DNA of 64,000 nucleotides from JAUIET01 sp964352475 (GTDB lineage Bacteria; Pseudomonadota; Gammaproteobacteria; Pseudomonadales; JAUIET01). The DNA lies in NCBI GenBank assembly GCA_964352475.1, contig CAYGSL010000001.1:1-64000 (forward strand). The letters are read 5' to 3'. The notes under the pieces were generated by a model. The model was not told the DNA's origin and did no database searches. It saw only the letters and a program-made list of their open reading frames with translations. This document shows positions 1 to 8,426 of this stretch, piece after piece; the stretch's first letter is position 1, and each line of letters opens with the position of its first letter. The position numbers and the translations under genes are program-made.

Positions 1-1130
1 TCGGAAATATAACTGAGTATGAGATTGGTCGAGATCGGCGCCACCTGATACAAGCGTGTCTCTCTGAACTTTCTCTCTATATCGTATTCACAAGCGAATC
101 CGAAACCACCATGCGTTTGCAGACAGGCGTTCGCAGCTTCCCAGGAAGCCTTAGCTGCAAGATACTTGGCCATATTGGCCTCGGCACCACATTGTTCTTT
201 TTGATCAAACAAACGCGCCGCTTTGTAACGCATAAGATCAGCGGCCTCTATTTCGATGTAGGATTCAGCGATGGGAAACTGCACACCCTGGTTCTGCCCA
301 ATAGGACGATCAAACACAATTCGCTCATTTGCGTAGTTTGCCGCCCGTTCTACAAACCAATAACCGTCACCAATACATTCGGCGGCTATCAGTGTTCGCT
401 CTGCGTTTAAACCATCCAATATGTATTTAAAGCCTTTTCCTTCCTCACCGATCAGATTTTCTTCGGGAATTTCGAGGTTCTCAAAGAACAACTCGTTGGT
501 CTCGTGGTTCACCATATTGGCGATAGGCTTCACTTCCAGGCCGTTGCCAATCGCACTCTTAAGGTCGACAATGAAAATAGACATGCCTTCCGATTTGCGT
601 GTGACCTCCGCCAAGGGCGTGGTTCGCGCCAGCAGGATCATTAAATCGGAATGTTGAATCCGGGAAATCCAGACTTTCTGACCATTGACCACATAGCGGT
701 CGCCTTTCTTGGTGGCCGTGGTTCGAATCTTGGTGGTGTCGGTACCGGTGGTGGGCTCGGTCACGCCCATCGATTGAATACGCAATCTGCCGGCGGCTAT
801 TTCGGGGAGATACCTTTCTTTCTGCTCAACGCTACCGTGGCGAAGCAGCGTACCCATGTTATACATCTGGCCATGCACGGTGCCGGCATTCGCGCCGCAG
901 CGGTTGATTTGTTCCATGATGACGCTGGCTTCAACCAGCCCGAGACCGAAGCCACCGTACTCCTCCGGGATCATCGCAGAGAGCCACCCTGCTTCAATCA
1001 ATGCGTCAACAAACGCTTCAGGGTAAGTACGCGCTGCATCAATCTCGCGAAAATATTCGTTACTAAACTGCTTGCACAGCGATGAGACCCCTTCACGGAT
1101 ATCACTATGATTGCTTGCTTCTATAACCAT
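1..1130 (-). CDS. acyl-CoA dehydrogenase, 3' end cut by window edge
   Basis: The minus-strand frame starts at ATG 1130, with GAGGA about 10 bases upstream, and stays open to base 1 (376 codons visible). The N-terminal half carries the acyl-CoA dehydrogenase pattern IPEEYGGFGL, then VTEPTTGTDT and WISRIQHSDL of the flavin-binding middle domain, and GQNQGVQFPIAES in the C-terminal helical domain. It would be an FAD enzyme making trans-2-enoyl-CoA from acyl-CoA in the cytoplasm. Near the end the sequence reads RLYQVAPISTN where medium-chain enzymes have YEGTSEIQ, so the canonical catalytic Glu of that position is absent. The base may sit elsewhere, as in the isovaleryl/long-chain group. The substrate cannot be told. 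The gene is divergent from the crotonase at 1324. Confidence 0.9.
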   Translation of the reverse strand, partial: MVIEASNHSDIREGVSSLCKQFSNEYFREIDAARTYPEAFVDALIEAGWLSAMIPEEYGGFGLGLVEASVIMEQINRCGANAGTVHGQMYNMGTLLRHGSVEQKERYLPEIAAGRLRIQSMGVTEPTTGTDTTKIRTTATKKGDRYVVNGQKVWISRIQHSDLMILLARTTPLAEVTRKSEGMSIFIVDLKSAIGNGLEVKPIANMVNHETNELFFENLEIPEENLIGEEGKGFKYILDGLNAERTLIAAECIGDGYWFVERAANYANERIVFDRPIGQNQGVQFPIAESYIEIEAADLMRYKAARLFDQKEQCGAEANMAKYLAAKASWEAANACLQTHGGFGFACEYDIERKFRETRLYQVAPISTNLILSYIS

Positions 1131-1166
1131 ACATCAAAATTCCTCAAAACCATGCCTGCAATCCTA

Positions 1167-1240
1167 AATTCCAGAGCTCAAACTACTCTATTGTTGTCCT
1201 TTTTCAAGATACCTTAGTAAATTCCTAAGCCAAACTACTC
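1167..1240. promoter_or_regulatory. pair of direct repeats in a divergent promoter region
   Basis: Two imperfect copies of a block beginning AATTCC and ending CAAACTACTC lie at 1167-1188 and 1220-1240. Their starts are 53 bases apart, close to five turns of B-DNA. They sit between the divergent acyl-CoA dehydrogenase and crotonase genes, which is where an operator pair would be expected. No regulator is identified, so function is inferred from position only. Confidence 0.35.
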
Positions 1241-1323
1241 GATTTCCATGCGCTACATTTTCTTTGCCTATGCGTTATGCTTAGCCATCTTTGCAATGTG
1301 CGCCACCGGACGAGATCTATATT

Positions 1324-2139
1324 ATGGACGGACAAAAATTCGACACTTTAGCACTTGAAGAGGAAGGTGCTGTTGACTGGTTAACGCTTAACAGACCCGA
1401 CTCACTGAACGCGCTCAATCCCGTGATGGTCGCAGAGTTGACTGCGTACTTCCGTGGCCTCGCCACTCGAACCGACCGCCGCATTGTGATTCTTCGAGGA
1501 GCGGGACGAGCGTTTTGTGCAGGCCTGGACCTAAAGGCCACCGGACCTGCTGCCGACGCAATAGACCTCGGTACGGTACAGCAAGGCCTCGCATCTCAGC
1601 GATCCATAGCCGAGATCTACCTGGCAATGCGTCGTTGCCCTCAGCCTATTATCGCTCTGATTAGTGGAGCCGCCTGCGGCGGTGGATTCTCATTGGCAAT
1701 GGCCTCGGACATCCGCATTGCCGACACAACAGCAAAGATGAACTGCGCCTATATCCGCATCGGTCTGAGTGGCTGTGATATGGGCTCATCCTATTTCCTG
1801 CCACGCCTGGTAGGCTCTTCACTTGCCGCGGAATTGATCCTGACTGGCAAATTTATTGACGCCCAGCGATCACTGGCGCTGGGGTTGGTTTCTCAGGTAG
1901 TTGAACCAGAACAGCTGACAGCAGCCATTGAGGAAGATGTGCAGCTGATGTTGACTAATTCCCCACTGGGCTTGCGCTTATCGAAGGAGGCACTGAATAT
2001 GAACATCGATATCGGCTCTCTGGAGGCCGCGATCGCGATGGAAGATCGAAACCAGATTCTTTGTGCGCAAACTGCAGATGCCCAGGAAGGCATGGCCGCA
2101 TTTGCACAGCGACGTTCACCCGAATACCAAGATAATTAG
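1324..2139 (+). CDS. enoyl-CoA hydratase/isomerase family protein (crotonase fold)
   Basis: A 271-residue crotonase. The oxyanion-hole regions are visible as GRAFCAGLDL and GAACGGGFSLAMASDIRIAD. The two glutamates that make a true hydratase (in GGGxEL and QPE) are replaced by Ser and Tyr. An Asp instead lies in GLSGCDMGSSYFLPRLVG, roughly where dienoyl-CoA isomerase and PaaG-type isomerases keep theirs. I therefore expect isomerase or another crotonase chemistry rather than plain 2-enoyl-CoA hydration. I chose ATG 1324 over the in-frame ATG 1291 because the extra 11 residues are not family-like and the upstream ATG has no ribosome site. It probably works with the divergent acyl-CoA dehydrogenase. 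Confidence 0.88.
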   Translation: MDGQKFDTLALEEEGAVDWLTLNRPDSLNALNPVMVAELTAYFRGLATRTDRRIVILRGAGRAFCAGLDLKATGPAADAIDLGTVQQGLASQRSIAEIYLAMRRCPQPIIALISGAACGGGFSLAMASDIRIADTTAKMNCAYIRIGLSGCDMGSSYFLPRLVGSSLAAELILTGKFIDAQRSLALGLVSQVVEPEQLTAAIEEDVQLMLTNSPLGLRLSKEALNMNIDIGSLEAAIAMEDRNQILCAQTADAQEGMAAFAQRRSPEYQDN

Positions 2140-2201
2140 CTGTTACATCGCTAAGCTTTTAAGCGCCTGAGCCGATCGCAGTCTGACAACACAGTGTTGA
2201 T

Positions 2202-2438
2202 TTAGCCCTTCTCCCCTCGCTGAAACCGATCCAGCTCATCCGGGTCAAAACCCAGGTCATTGTCGATAAGCGGGTCGCGAAGAAAATCATCTTCGGGCTT
2301 AACGGCCGTTGCGCGCTTTACCAGGAATCGACAGAGCTTATCAGTCAGTGTTTTATTGCGAGACGATTTGCTAGCCATCAATACGGTTAGTTTTGATGAG
2401 CGCTCGAGCTTTTTGATCTCACTGCTCTTGGAACTCAT
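2202..2438 (-). CDS. small hypothetical protein coupled to the molybdopterin oxidoreductase
   Basis: A 78-residue basic-then-acidic protein that I do not recognise. The N-terminal half is Ser/Lys rich (MSSKSSEIKKLERSSK). The C-terminal part is acidic and ends DPDELDRFQRGEKG. There is no signal peptide, membrane segment or cysteine motif. Its ATG overlaps the stop of the molybdopterin oxidoreductase in an ATGA arrangement, which is the main reason to think it is translated. It could be an accessory or maturation factor for that enzyme, but nothing in the sequence proves this. A short CAACA/TGTTG hairpin lies just beyond its stop at 2187-2199. Confidence 0.55.
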   Translation of the reverse strand: MSSKSSEIKKLERSSKLTVLMASKSSRNKTLTDKLCRFLVKRATAVKPEDDFLRDPLIDNDLGFDPDELDRFQRGEKG

Positions 2439-4693
2439 TGAACCAACGCCTCTGCTTGAGTAATTTTATTCACCCGGCAGGGAACACCTTTTAGATGGGG
2501 AATACCTTGTTCGGCGTCTAGGTAGTCTTCGTCATCTCGGCAAAGTTGCGCATCGGCGTATTTCAAAGCGCCAGACAGATGCCCCGCGCCTTGTTTCATT
2601 TCCGGTTTCCACCAACCGTGGGGAATTCGAATCAAGTCGTCCGGCATCGCGTCTTTGATCGCAACTTTGATTGAAATGCAGGCAAGCTCATTCTCAACCT
2701 CTACCCATTCACCGTCTTCAAGCTCGTATTGTTCAGCCGTGCCGGGGCTTACAAACATCAGTGGCTCGGGATGGCGTTTGCGCATCTCCTCTATGTGGCG
2801 ATGCCCTGTTTGGAAGAAGCCATCTTCGCGCACGCCGGTAAAAAGTTTTAAAGGATAGTTAGGATCAATCGGCGGGTCTTCGCGGAAGTAAGGCAGCGGA
2901 TCAAACCCCAGTTCTTCAAGTGATTCGGACCAAAGCTCCACCTTACCGGAAGGTGTTGCAAAGCCCGTCTTCAGGTATTTGCGAAACTCTGGCGGTGCGA
3001 AGTGAACATCAGTGGTTGCGACAAATTCGTGCCAATCCAACCCCAGCTTTTGCAGCCGATAATTGTAAAAGTCTTCCAAAGTGTTCCAAGGAACAATCTC
3101 GGGTCGGTCAAGCGCACCGGCGAGTGACTTCCAGAACTCAAATGTAGAGCGACATTCGCCGGGCGGCTCCATCGACTTTTCCGACGTGCGCACGGTTGAC
3201 ATCCAACCGAAGGAATCCATCAACCAAGGTCGTTCCAACCAACTGTCGGCTGGCAGCACATAGTCAGCGAGCTGCGCAGACGGCGTCATAAACTGCTCAT
3301 GGGCAACAATAAGATCCTGATTCATCATTGCCTTGATGATCAGATTCATATTGGCGTAACTCATCATCGGGTTATTGCCGAGAAAGAAAAACGCTTTCAC
3401 CGGGTACGGACCCTCGCCCGCCATCGCCTTAAATAACGACGAAGGCGGCGTCATATGACAGCCCATAACTAGATTCGCATACTCCTGACCCCACACCTTC
3501 TTGGTTGGGCCGCGGAAGCGTTCTTGACCGCGATAGGTGAACGCGGGATGTTTGTCGGAACCGAGCTGTTTGGCTTTTTGCTGATCCGACAGGACTTCGT
3601 GCATCTCGATGGCAGACTCGTTGATCACGTCTGGATTAAAACCCTGCAGATGTTCGCCGCCAGGCACATCAACGTAGCCACAAATTGATCTTAGAATGCA
3701 TTGCAGCCGAATCGCAGAGGTTGAATTGCGCTGCATGTCGGTGATCGGCGTCCAGGGAATTATGGAAGGGCCTTCGGTGGCGTACATGCGTGCCGCCTTC
3801 GCGATCATATCTGGATCACAGCCAGTGAGCTGTGCAACCCGCTCAAGCGGGTATTCATCCACCCGTTTTTTGAGCTCATCAAAGCCGATCGTCCACTGCG
3901 TGACGAAGTCTTTGTCATACAGTTCTTCGTCAATGATGACCTTCAGCCAGCCGAACATCATTGCCGTGTCGCTACCCACCTTAAGAGGCAACCAAATATC
4001 AGCGCGTTCTGCACTGGAGCTGCGACGGGGGTCGGTCACAATCAGTTTCGCCCCGCGCGCTTGCGCCTGTTTGATCCATGTGTACATTGGTGTCCAGCTA
4101 TGCCGGCGTGGATTATGGCCCATCAATACAATGCACTTGGTGTTTTGAAAATCACCTATAGGAAACCAGCCGTAAGTAAAACGATTGATGGCCGCGGTAT
4201 TGCCAGCACAAAGAGCAACACCACTGGTCCAGTTCGGTGAACCGATGTGATTCATGATCCGACGGCCCAAACCGTGATCAGTCCCCGTGTTCCATTGACT
4301 GGTAGACACCGCCCAAGCTTCCGGGCCATGTTCTGCGATGATCTTTTTTAGGCGCGCGCCGATATCCGCAAACGCTTGCTCCCAACTCACCTGCTCCCAT
4401 TCGCCTGATCCACGTTCTCCTACACGCTTCATCGGATGCGTAATTCGATTTGGGTTGGCGAAACCTTTTGGGGCGATGATGCCCTTCATGCAAATATTGT
4501 CGCGGAAAATCGGATTGTCGGATGAGCGAACGCGAACCACGCGGCCTTTCTTAACTTCGGTCACCACCGAACAAGCAATATCACAGCTTGCGCAAATTGT
4601 GCGTTTGGTTGCGATGCCGGGCCGAGTCTCACGCGGCTCATACTTTGCATCGACGACATCTTGCGGATCAAACGGCACTGGTGCGGGCATCAC
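2435..4693 (-). CDS. molybdopterin-dependent oxidoreductase, DMSO-reductase superfamily, [4Fe-4S]
   Basis: A 752-residue catalytic subunit of the Mo/W-bis-PGD family. Residues 34-68 hold the N-terminal cluster ligands, CASCDIAC followed by Cys68. The middle shows VLMGHNPRRHSWTP and IVTDPRRSSSAERADIWLPL of the cofactor-binding domains. The C-terminal domain ends with the usual beta-barrel (GEWVEVENE, PHGWW). Cys162 in ALCAGN lies where formate dehydrogenases and thiosulfate/polysulfide reductases place the Se-Cys or Cys metal ligand. There is no Tat signal and no adjacent iron-sulfur or membrane-anchor subunit, so a cytoplasmic enzyme is likely. The substrate is unknown. The downstream small gene at 2202 overlaps its stop. 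Confidence 0.93.
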   Translation of the reverse strand: MMPAPVPFDPQDVVDAKYEPRETRPGIATKRTICASCDIACSVVTEVKKGRVVRVRSSDNPIFRDNICMKGIIAPKGFANPNRITHPMKRVGERGSGEWEQVSWEQAFADIGARLKKIIAEHGPEAWAVSTSQWNTGTDHGLGRRIMNHIGSPNWTSGVALCAGNTAAINRFTYGWFPIGDFQNTKCIVLMGHNPRRHSWTPMYTWIKQAQARGAKLIVTDPRRSSSAERADIWLPLKVGSDTAMMFGWLKVIIDEELYDKDFVTQWTIGFDELKKRVDEYPLERVAQLTGCDPDMIAKAARMYATEGPSIIPWTPITDMQRNSTSAIRLQCILRSICGYVDVPGGEHLQGFNPDVINESAIEMHEVLSDQQKAKQLGSDKHPAFTYRGQERFRGPTKKVWGQEYANLVMGCHMTPPSSLFKAMAGEGPYPVKAFFFLGNNPMMSYANMNLIIKAMMNQDLIVAHEQFMTPSAQLADYVLPADSWLERPWLMDSFGWMSTVRTSEKSMEPPGECRSTFEFWKSLAGALDRPEIVPWNTLEDFYNYRLQKLGLDWHEFVATTDVHFAPPEFRKYLKTGFATPSGKVELWSESLEELGFDPLPYFREDPPIDPNYPLKLFTGVREDGFFQTGHRHIEEMRKRHPEPLMFVSPGTAEQYELEDGEWVEVENELACISIKVAIKDAMPDDLIRIPHGWWKPEMKQGAGHLSGALKYADAQLCRDDEDYLDAEQGIPHLKGVPCRVNKITQAEALVQ

Positions 4694-5228
4694 TTTTGCT
4701 CACGATTGATTATTTTTCGATATCGTGCAGTATACGAGTTATCGCTCGGTTTCGATATTCGGATTACATAATGGCGATTCAGAATAATGCTAAGGAAAGT
4801 TGTTGAGGTCAGGGCAGGCATTTCACACTATACATTTTTAGTACACTCACAGCCCTAGTCAATCGATTTCAAGGAAGATTTCACGGCGCTTCCACTTCGC
4901 TTCGAATATGCCGCTGCACTTTATCACGCTACCGCCAGAAACAATGCTCGAGGTGATTTCAGCTTCAACGACGTTGACAGGCGAGGGGTTCTTACGCTGT
5001 TTGTGAGCTGAGCATCTAATCAAAGAGCGGTACTTAGCCATACTGGTTCACAGCGACAGCTAATTTGGAGAACTCGATTAACACCTGGTTCTGAACCCAG
5101 TTCGATTCCACATGACGTAAAAGTGTGAAATGCCCGACCTGGCCCCGTTGCCTCAAAATACGACAGCTTGAGGTTATTTTATGACAAGCCTATGGACTGA
5201 GGGTTGAGCACAGTAGTCGCTCAGACGG
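4694..5228. other. 535-base intergenic interval with no supported gene
   Basis: The stretch between the molybdopterin oxidoreductase and the sugar dehydrogenase holds two copies of TTTCGATAT (4715-4723 and 4750-4758) in the oxidoreductase promoter region. It also holds the inverted-repeat element described separately. A 60-codon frame at 4859-5041 on the minus strand has no ribosome site or recognisable family and is not called. Confidence 0.5.
4807..5144. repeat. imperfect inverted repeat framing 338 bases, RAYT/REP-like element remnant
   Basis: The left arm at 4807-4828 and the right arm at 5123-5144 are 22-base inverted copies with 19 of 22 positions matching, including an unbroken GTGTGAAATGCC. 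From memory, ends of this kind (GTGTGAAATGCC next to a C/G-rich tail) flank REP-associated Y1 transposase genes in gammaproteobacteria. No transposase is encoded between the arms here, so this may be an eroded or non-autonomous copy. I see no convincing target-site duplication. Confidence 0.45.
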
Positions 5229-6752
5229 CTAAGATTCGTCAGGCACAAGACGTACAATTGAACCGGCGTTACCGTGCTCAATGGCCAAATAAACCAAACC
5301 GTCAGCGCCCATCTCCACATCACGAATACGGCCTAACTCGCTTGCCAGGCGTTCGGTCTCTATCCACTCACCTGACGCTATGCGCACGCGATAGAGGCTC
5401 ATGGCTTTTAAACTGCCTACCAAGATATCATTTTGCCAACCGGGGAATCGATTGCCCTGGTGAAAAGTGAGGTTTGACAGAGCTGGCGCGGGCGTAAAGT
5501 CTACCGTTGGTAATTGAGTGTCTTCTAATGGAAAACTCAATCCCAAGTCAGTACCGATGCTGACTTCCTCGGAATCGTAATCCAAACCATTGGTGTACAG
5601 CGGCCAGCCATAATTTTCTCCGGCAATCAGTTTATTAATCTCATCACCACCGCGCGGTCCCATTTCAGCCTCCCAAATCTCGCCGGTGAGCGGGTGCGAA
5701 GTCAAACCTTGAGCGGTGCGATGGCCGTAGGTCCACACGGTATTTCTTGCCGAGCTTGGCGCATATTCACCCTCGGCCGCCCAAAAAGGATTATCCCTTG
5801 GAATGCTGCCGTCATCTTTTACGCGATGAACCTTTCCATACGGCGTATTCATATTATGCAAATGCTTGTAGTGGGCTTTGCCGCCAACGGTAATGTACAG
5901 ATAGCCCTGATGGTCGAACGCAAGGCGGCCGCCAGCCACGCCATCAGGGACTACTGTGTAGTACTTTCTGTGCACCGACCAAATTGTTTGTTGATCCACC
6001 CAGGCATTACCTTTTAAACGTCCGCGAACCACTTTGACCATTGTTTGCGGCATTACGGACCAACAGTCCCACTGGCAGCGGTCGCTGTACGCTATGTAAA
6101 TCCAGCCGTTGTTCTGGTAATCAGGGTGCAGTTCAACATCAAGCATTTGCCCCCAGCCAACGCTGGCACCGTCAACCACCAAAAAATCATCGTAAGCCAG
6201 CGGCGCGGCAGTAACAGGGTCTACTTGCCTGCCATCACCACTAACGACAGAGAGCCCTCGCGTTTTCTCGCTTACCAAAAGGCGGCCATCGGGCAGCGGC
6301 GCAATTGAATACGGCCGGCTTGCTAACGACGCGTAGTGCTCCACTCGAAACCGATGGTGGCGGGACTCAAACGTCTGCGGTTTGAAACTATGATAATAAG
6401 AACTCGAAATTGCCGGGTAGGATTGGCGCCGTTCAGAAACGAACAAGGCCATGGATTTCACGATTGCTTTGGGGCCGGATTCAGGCCAAATGATGGATTG
6501 ATGAATTTTAAGCTCAGCAATACTTCGCATCAGTTCATCAGTACTGTCGCCATAAACCAGTGCCTCGGCGAGCAGATCACTGCCTGCAGATGTGCCTCGT
6601 AAATTATCGCCATGACAGCTCGCACACGACTGTGTGTAGGTAAGCTGAGAAACTTCTCGCGCGTCGCGTGTAGCCCACCACCAGTAACCAAACATCGATG
6701 CGGCAAGAACTGCTATCAACACGATAACACTTATTTTTTTTCGCAGTGACAT
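5229..6752 (-). CDS. PQQ-dependent aldose sugar dehydrogenase with N-terminal c-type haem domain
   Basis: A 507-residue envelope protein. Residues 7-27 form a hydrophobic membrane anchor. A class-I cytochrome c motif CASCH follows at residues 43-47 and heads a domain of about 90 residues. The rest is the six-bladed beta-propeller of soluble glucose/aldose sugar dehydrogenases (GSDH family), recognised by RPYSIAPLPDGRLLVSEKT, GWGQMLDVELHPDY, WTYGHRTAQGLT and EMGPRGGDEIN. It would oxidise a sugar or alcohol in the periplasm and pass electrons through its own haem to the respiratory chain. ATG 6752 is preferred because GAGAG lies just upstream. A GTG at 6764 would add four residues. It is the last gene before the Mct-Meh-Mcd operon in the same direction. 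Confidence 0.88.
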   Translation of the reverse strand: MSLRKKISVIVLIAVLAASMFGYWWWATRDAREVSQLTYTQSCASCHGDNLRGTSAGSDLLAEALVYGDSTDELMRSIAELKIHQSIIWPESGPKAIVKSMALFVSERRQSYPAISSSYYHSFKPQTFESRHHRFRVEHYASLASRPYSIAPLPDGRLLVSEKTRGLSVVSGDGRQVDPVTAAPLAYDDFLVVDGASVGWGQMLDVELHPDYQNNGWIYIAYSDRCQWDCWSVMPQTMVKVVRGRLKGNAWVDQQTIWSVHRKYYTVVPDGVAGGRLAFDHQGYLYITVGGKAHYKHLHNMNTPYGKVHRVKDDGSIPRDNPFWAAEGEYAPSSARNTVWTYGHRTAQGLTSHPLTGEIWEAEMGPRGGDEINKLIAGENYGWPLYTNGLDYDSEEVSIGTDLGLSFPLEDTQLPTVDFTPAPALSNLTFHQGNRFPGWQNDILVGSLKAMSLYRVRIASGEWIETERLASELGRIRDVEMGADGLVYLAIEHGNAGSIVRLVPDES

Positions 6753-6791
6753 TGTGTCTCTCACTTTGGAATTACATCCAGAGCAACGAAG

Positions 6792-8426
6792 CTAGCTGAT
6801 AAGACCTTTACCAACCACCTGCGCCTGTATCTCAGCGGCCCCTTCAAACACATTGAGAATGCGCGCGTCGCACAACACGCGGCTGGCTTCATATTCCAGG
6901 GCATAGCCATTCCCGCCGTGAATCTGTACGTTCAAATCGGCATTCGACCAGGCCACTCGAGCGGCTAACAGCTTGGCCATGCCGGCCTCTATGTCGCAAC
7001 GTCGCCCCTGATCTTTTTCGCGGGCGGAATGGTAGGTAATTTCGCGTGCGATGACTGTTTCAACCAACATCAGGGCCAGTTTGTCTGAGATTCTTGGGTA
7101 GTCGATCAGCTGGGCGTCAAATTGTTTACGTTCCAGCGAATAGGCAAGCGCTAGCTCCAGTGCGTTCCAGGCAACGCCTGTAGCGCGGGCAGCTGTTTGA
7201 ATTCTGGCACCTTCGAAGGTTTGCATTAATTGCTTGAAGCCACGAGCTTCTTCGTTACCCAACAGGCCATCAGCATCCACCTTGAAGCCGTCAAAAGACA
7301 ACTCGTACTCCTTCATGCCGCGGTAACCCAACACTTCAATTTCGCTGCCTTGCAGCCCAGCATCGGGAAACGGGGCTTGCTCTGTACCACGTGTTTTCGA
7401 AGCCAGAAACATAGACAATCCACCGTAGCCTTTTTCCTCCGGTTTTGATCTGGCCAGCACCGTCATAAGGTCTGCACGCGAGGCATGAGTAATCCAGGTT
7501 TTCGCACCGGTGAGCTGCCAGCTGCCGTCGCTTTGCTGCACGGCGCGCGTTTTGACCGAAGCTAAATCAGACCCCACGTCCGGTTCCGTAAACACGGCGG
7601 TTGGCAGCATTGATCCGTCGGCAATCATTGGCAGCCAATGCTGTTTTTGTTCGGGTGTGCCGTTCATGCCGATCAATTCACCGGCAATCTCAGACCGTGT
7701 GCCCAAAGAGCCCGCGCAAATCCAACCGCGACTGAGTTCTTCAGACACCACACTCATGGTCAGCTTGTCTAAGCCCAGGCCACCGTATTGCGCGTCTATA
7801 CAAATCCCAAATACACCCATCTCGGCCATTTCCGATATCACATCCATAGGTATAAGCTGGTCGGCCAGATGCCATTCCTGTGCCTTGGGCCTTATTCTTT
7901 CGTCGACAAAACTTCGTATCTGACTGCGCATCATATCCAGGGTGTCGTCCCATAGACTTTCGCTGGGCCGCTCACCGCGGGCAAGCGCTTGGGCGAGGTA
8001 GGCTCTGTTCGAAGCGGTGTTGCCCTGCTGTAAAAATGCCTGCACCGCGGCGTTATTCGCCAGATCACTTATTGCATCGCTTCGCTCAAACTCAGCAGGC
8101 CTGACAGTTTCATTCTGGCTCATCGCTACGCCATTCAGCAGCTGGGCCAGATACTCACCAAAACCAACCAGTAATACGGTTTCATCCATCTCACTCAAAC
8201 GTTTATTGGATTCAGCATTGCGGGCCCACTGGGCAAGTGCCGCTAAAGCAGAAACGGTTGTTGCTATCCACGCCAGGCCGTGCACGCGCCGCTGCTCGAC
8301 GTCCGCCCGCTTGCTATTGAACTGCCCGTTGTCCATCAGCAATTCGGTCATTGCATCAGTTATTGCACTTTGAAATACACGTGCTGCGACTACGGCGCTG
8401 TCGGCTTGTTTGACCCAGTTACTCAT
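6792..8426 (-). CDS. mcd: methylsuccinyl-CoA dehydrogenase-like acyl-CoA dehydrogenase with long N-terminal domain
   Basis: At 544 residues this is about 150 longer than ordinary acyl-CoA dehydrogenases. The extra N-terminal domain is helical and includes RRVHGLAWIATTVSAL, which resembles the N-terminal domain of (2S)-methylsuccinyl-CoA dehydrogenase (Mcd) of the ethylmalonyl-CoA pathway. The catalytic domain is complete: GVFGICIDAQYGGLG, TEPDVGSDLAS, WITHASRADL, and FEGAAEIQ with the canonical Glu at residue 528. The predicted reaction is (2S)-methylsuccinyl-CoA to mesaconyl-C1-CoA with FAD. The start overlaps the upstream hydratase stop by 4 bases, and that gene in turn overlaps the Mct gene, so all three share one message. 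The substrate assignment is inference. Another alpha-branched or dicarboxylyl-CoA is possible. Confidence 0.75.
   Translation of the reverse strand: MSNWVKQADSAVVAARVFQSAITDAMTELLMDNGQFNSKRADVEQRRVHGLAWIATTVSALAALAQWARNAESNKRLSEMDETVLLVGFGEYLAQLLNGVAMSQNETVRPAEFERSDAISDLANNAAVQAFLQQGNTASNRAYLAQALARGERPSESLWDDTLDMMRSQIRSFVDERIRPKAQEWHLADQLIPMDVISEMAEMGVFGICIDAQYGGLGLDKLTMSVVSEELSRGWICAGSLGTRSEIAGELIGMNGTPEQKQHWLPMIADGSMLPTAVFTEPDVGSDLASVKTRAVQQSDGSWQLTGAKTWITHASRADLMTVLARSKPEEKGYGGLSMFLASKTRGTEQAPFPDAGLQGSEIEVLGYRGMKEYELSFDGFKVDADGLLGNEEARGFKQLMQTFEGARIQTAARATGVAWNALELALAYSLERKQFDAQLIDYPRISDKLALMLVETVIAREITYHSAREKDQGRRCDIEAGMAKLLAARVAWSNADLNVQIHGGNGYALEYEASRVLCDARILNVFEGAAEIQAQVVGKGLIS

Noticed and set aside
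4859..5041. 60-codon minus-strand frame inside the inverted-repeat element
   Set aside because: No ribosome site, no recognisable motif, and a length expected by chance in 535 non-coding bases.
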